A DNA stretch of 64,000 nucleotides. Source: Chrysogorgia sp. JL179-B06. Lineage: Eukaryota; Cnidaria; Anthozoa; Scleralcyonacea; Chrysogorgiidae. Position 1 is the stretch's first letter. Each line of letters opens with the position of its first letter. A program made the translations under genes and the position numbers. Where the stretch lies: assembly GCA_035772405.1 (NCBI GenBank), contig JAYKKM010000044.1:2835501-2899500 (forward strand), written 5' to 3'. Shown piece by piece: positions 63,251-64,000 of the stretch. The notes below the pieces were generated by a model, which was given only the letters and a program-made list of their open reading frames with translations, had not been told where the DNA came from and did not search any database.

Positions 63251-64000
63251 TTATTTGTAGTGTCAGACATTGGCGGCGAAACGACATTCTGATCCATGGA
63301 GGGCCAGGGGGTGCGGTCTATACTACTTTTGCTGTAAAATGTGAATCTTAGGGAATACAATTTTCAACATTTGGAGAAATAATTCATATAGGTAGCAAAT
63401 TCAACTATATTATCAACGACTTGTCCCCTGGCATTCACTATATGAATTATACTGAACATTTTGGCGATTTAGACATCGGGAAAATATAGCCGGCGATATG
63501 CTATAACAGTACCCGCGCTGGAGCTCCGGCGGAAGCCGGGACGCTTCAATATATCACATTAAACGCTTCAATATTTCTAAACTGCATTGTAGTGTCTATG
63601 TTTAAGTCAGTCTTAAGGAACAGCTCTCATCCCTATTCCCTAGCGAGTTCACGTCATCCTAAAGACGTGAAAATGCTCTCACAGTGCGTTGCAAACAGAA
63701 CGAGGACGGCGTTGGGAGATAAAAATTATTCATTATTTTTGTTTCGCATAAAGATTCATTTGTTTGAACGACGTTTCCGTCCTGGGTTGCCGTCGTAGAA
63801 CTTAATTAGGTCAATAATAACTCATTTGGCCGAACAACCAACCGTCATATACCAATAAGAAGTCTTCACACCATTAGTCCAAGCGCAATATTTAAGTTTT
63901 TATTGCGTTTAAGTTTAGCGACAGTGCTTCCAGGCGGAGTCTGATTACACACAAATCTTTGAAAACAACGAAAAAATTTCCTCAAAAACGATCGGCTAAT

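Larger units (their letters stand above)
54980..64000. repeat. Tandem duplication of a unit of about 4.5 kb
   Basis: Copy 1 (about 54980-59490) and copy 2 (about 59492-64000, cut by the window edge) are collinear and highly similar. Offsets shift from 4515 to 4213 to 4428 to 4688 across the unit because SINE copies and minisatellite units differ in number. The last 14 bases of the window correspond to 59299-59312. Confidence 0.9.

Overview
The window is animal nuclear DNA. It has split genes with GT-AG introns, an intronless rhodopsin-like GPCR, and dense SINE, LINE, Penelope-like, Tc1 and hAT debris. A cnidarian, perhaps an anthozoan, is my best guess, inferred only from the style of the GPCR and repeats. 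The most striking content is an 18.5-kb apparently intact Polinton/Maverick (adintovirus-like) element at 16660-35160. It has near-identical 784-bp terminal inverted repeats, AG...CT ends and a perfect 6-bp target duplication.

The Polinton carries about 17 genes. A minus-strand block, in transcription order, encodes the penton-like protein, integrase with chromodomain, two duplicated membrane proteins, the major capsid protein, the packaging ATPase and a small terminal protein. A plus-strand block from 23.9 to 27.5 kb encodes an unknown membrane-anchored protein, a phage-fibre-like protein, two tiny proteins (one with a myristoylation signal, one basic and amphipathic) and a BRO-N/VRR-NUC/zinc-finger fusion. 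A thymidine kinase and an unknown gene follow on the minus strand. The right part (plus) holds three small membrane proteins, a Cys-rich protein and the protein-primed DNA polymerase B. I could not find the adenovirus-type maturation protease usual for the group.

The Polinton sits inside a short non-autonomous hAT-like element, which has its own perfect 8-bp duplication. That element lies in intron 1 of a host gene on the minus strand. I rebuilt this gene from five exons (37769 down to 5718): a 415-codon CCR4/nocturnin/angel-type phosphodiesterase with an N-terminal membrane anchor. All four splice junctions agree in phase, and all catalytic residues are present. Exon 1 carries a one-base frameshift in a homopolymer.

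Layout: 1-2.0 kb, a tandem-duplicated retroelement relic with a minisatellite. 2.7-5.5 kb, a SINE, a foldback MITE and a Tc1 element split by a 5S-derived SINE and a second MITE. 5.7-16.5 kb, exons 5 to 2 of the host gene among satellites and LINE 3' ends. 16.5-35.6 kb, the nested hAT plus Polinton. 35.6-37.8 kb, the rest of intron 1 and exon 1. 38-51 kb, LINE and Penelope fragments, foldback elements and tRNA-derived SINEs. 51.1-52.2 kb, the GPCR. 54.98-64.0 kb, a tandem duplication of about 4.5 kb. Each copy of the duplication has tRNA-derived SINEs, a foldback element, a 26-bp minisatellite and one terminal exon of a secreted cysteine-rich protein (minus strand).
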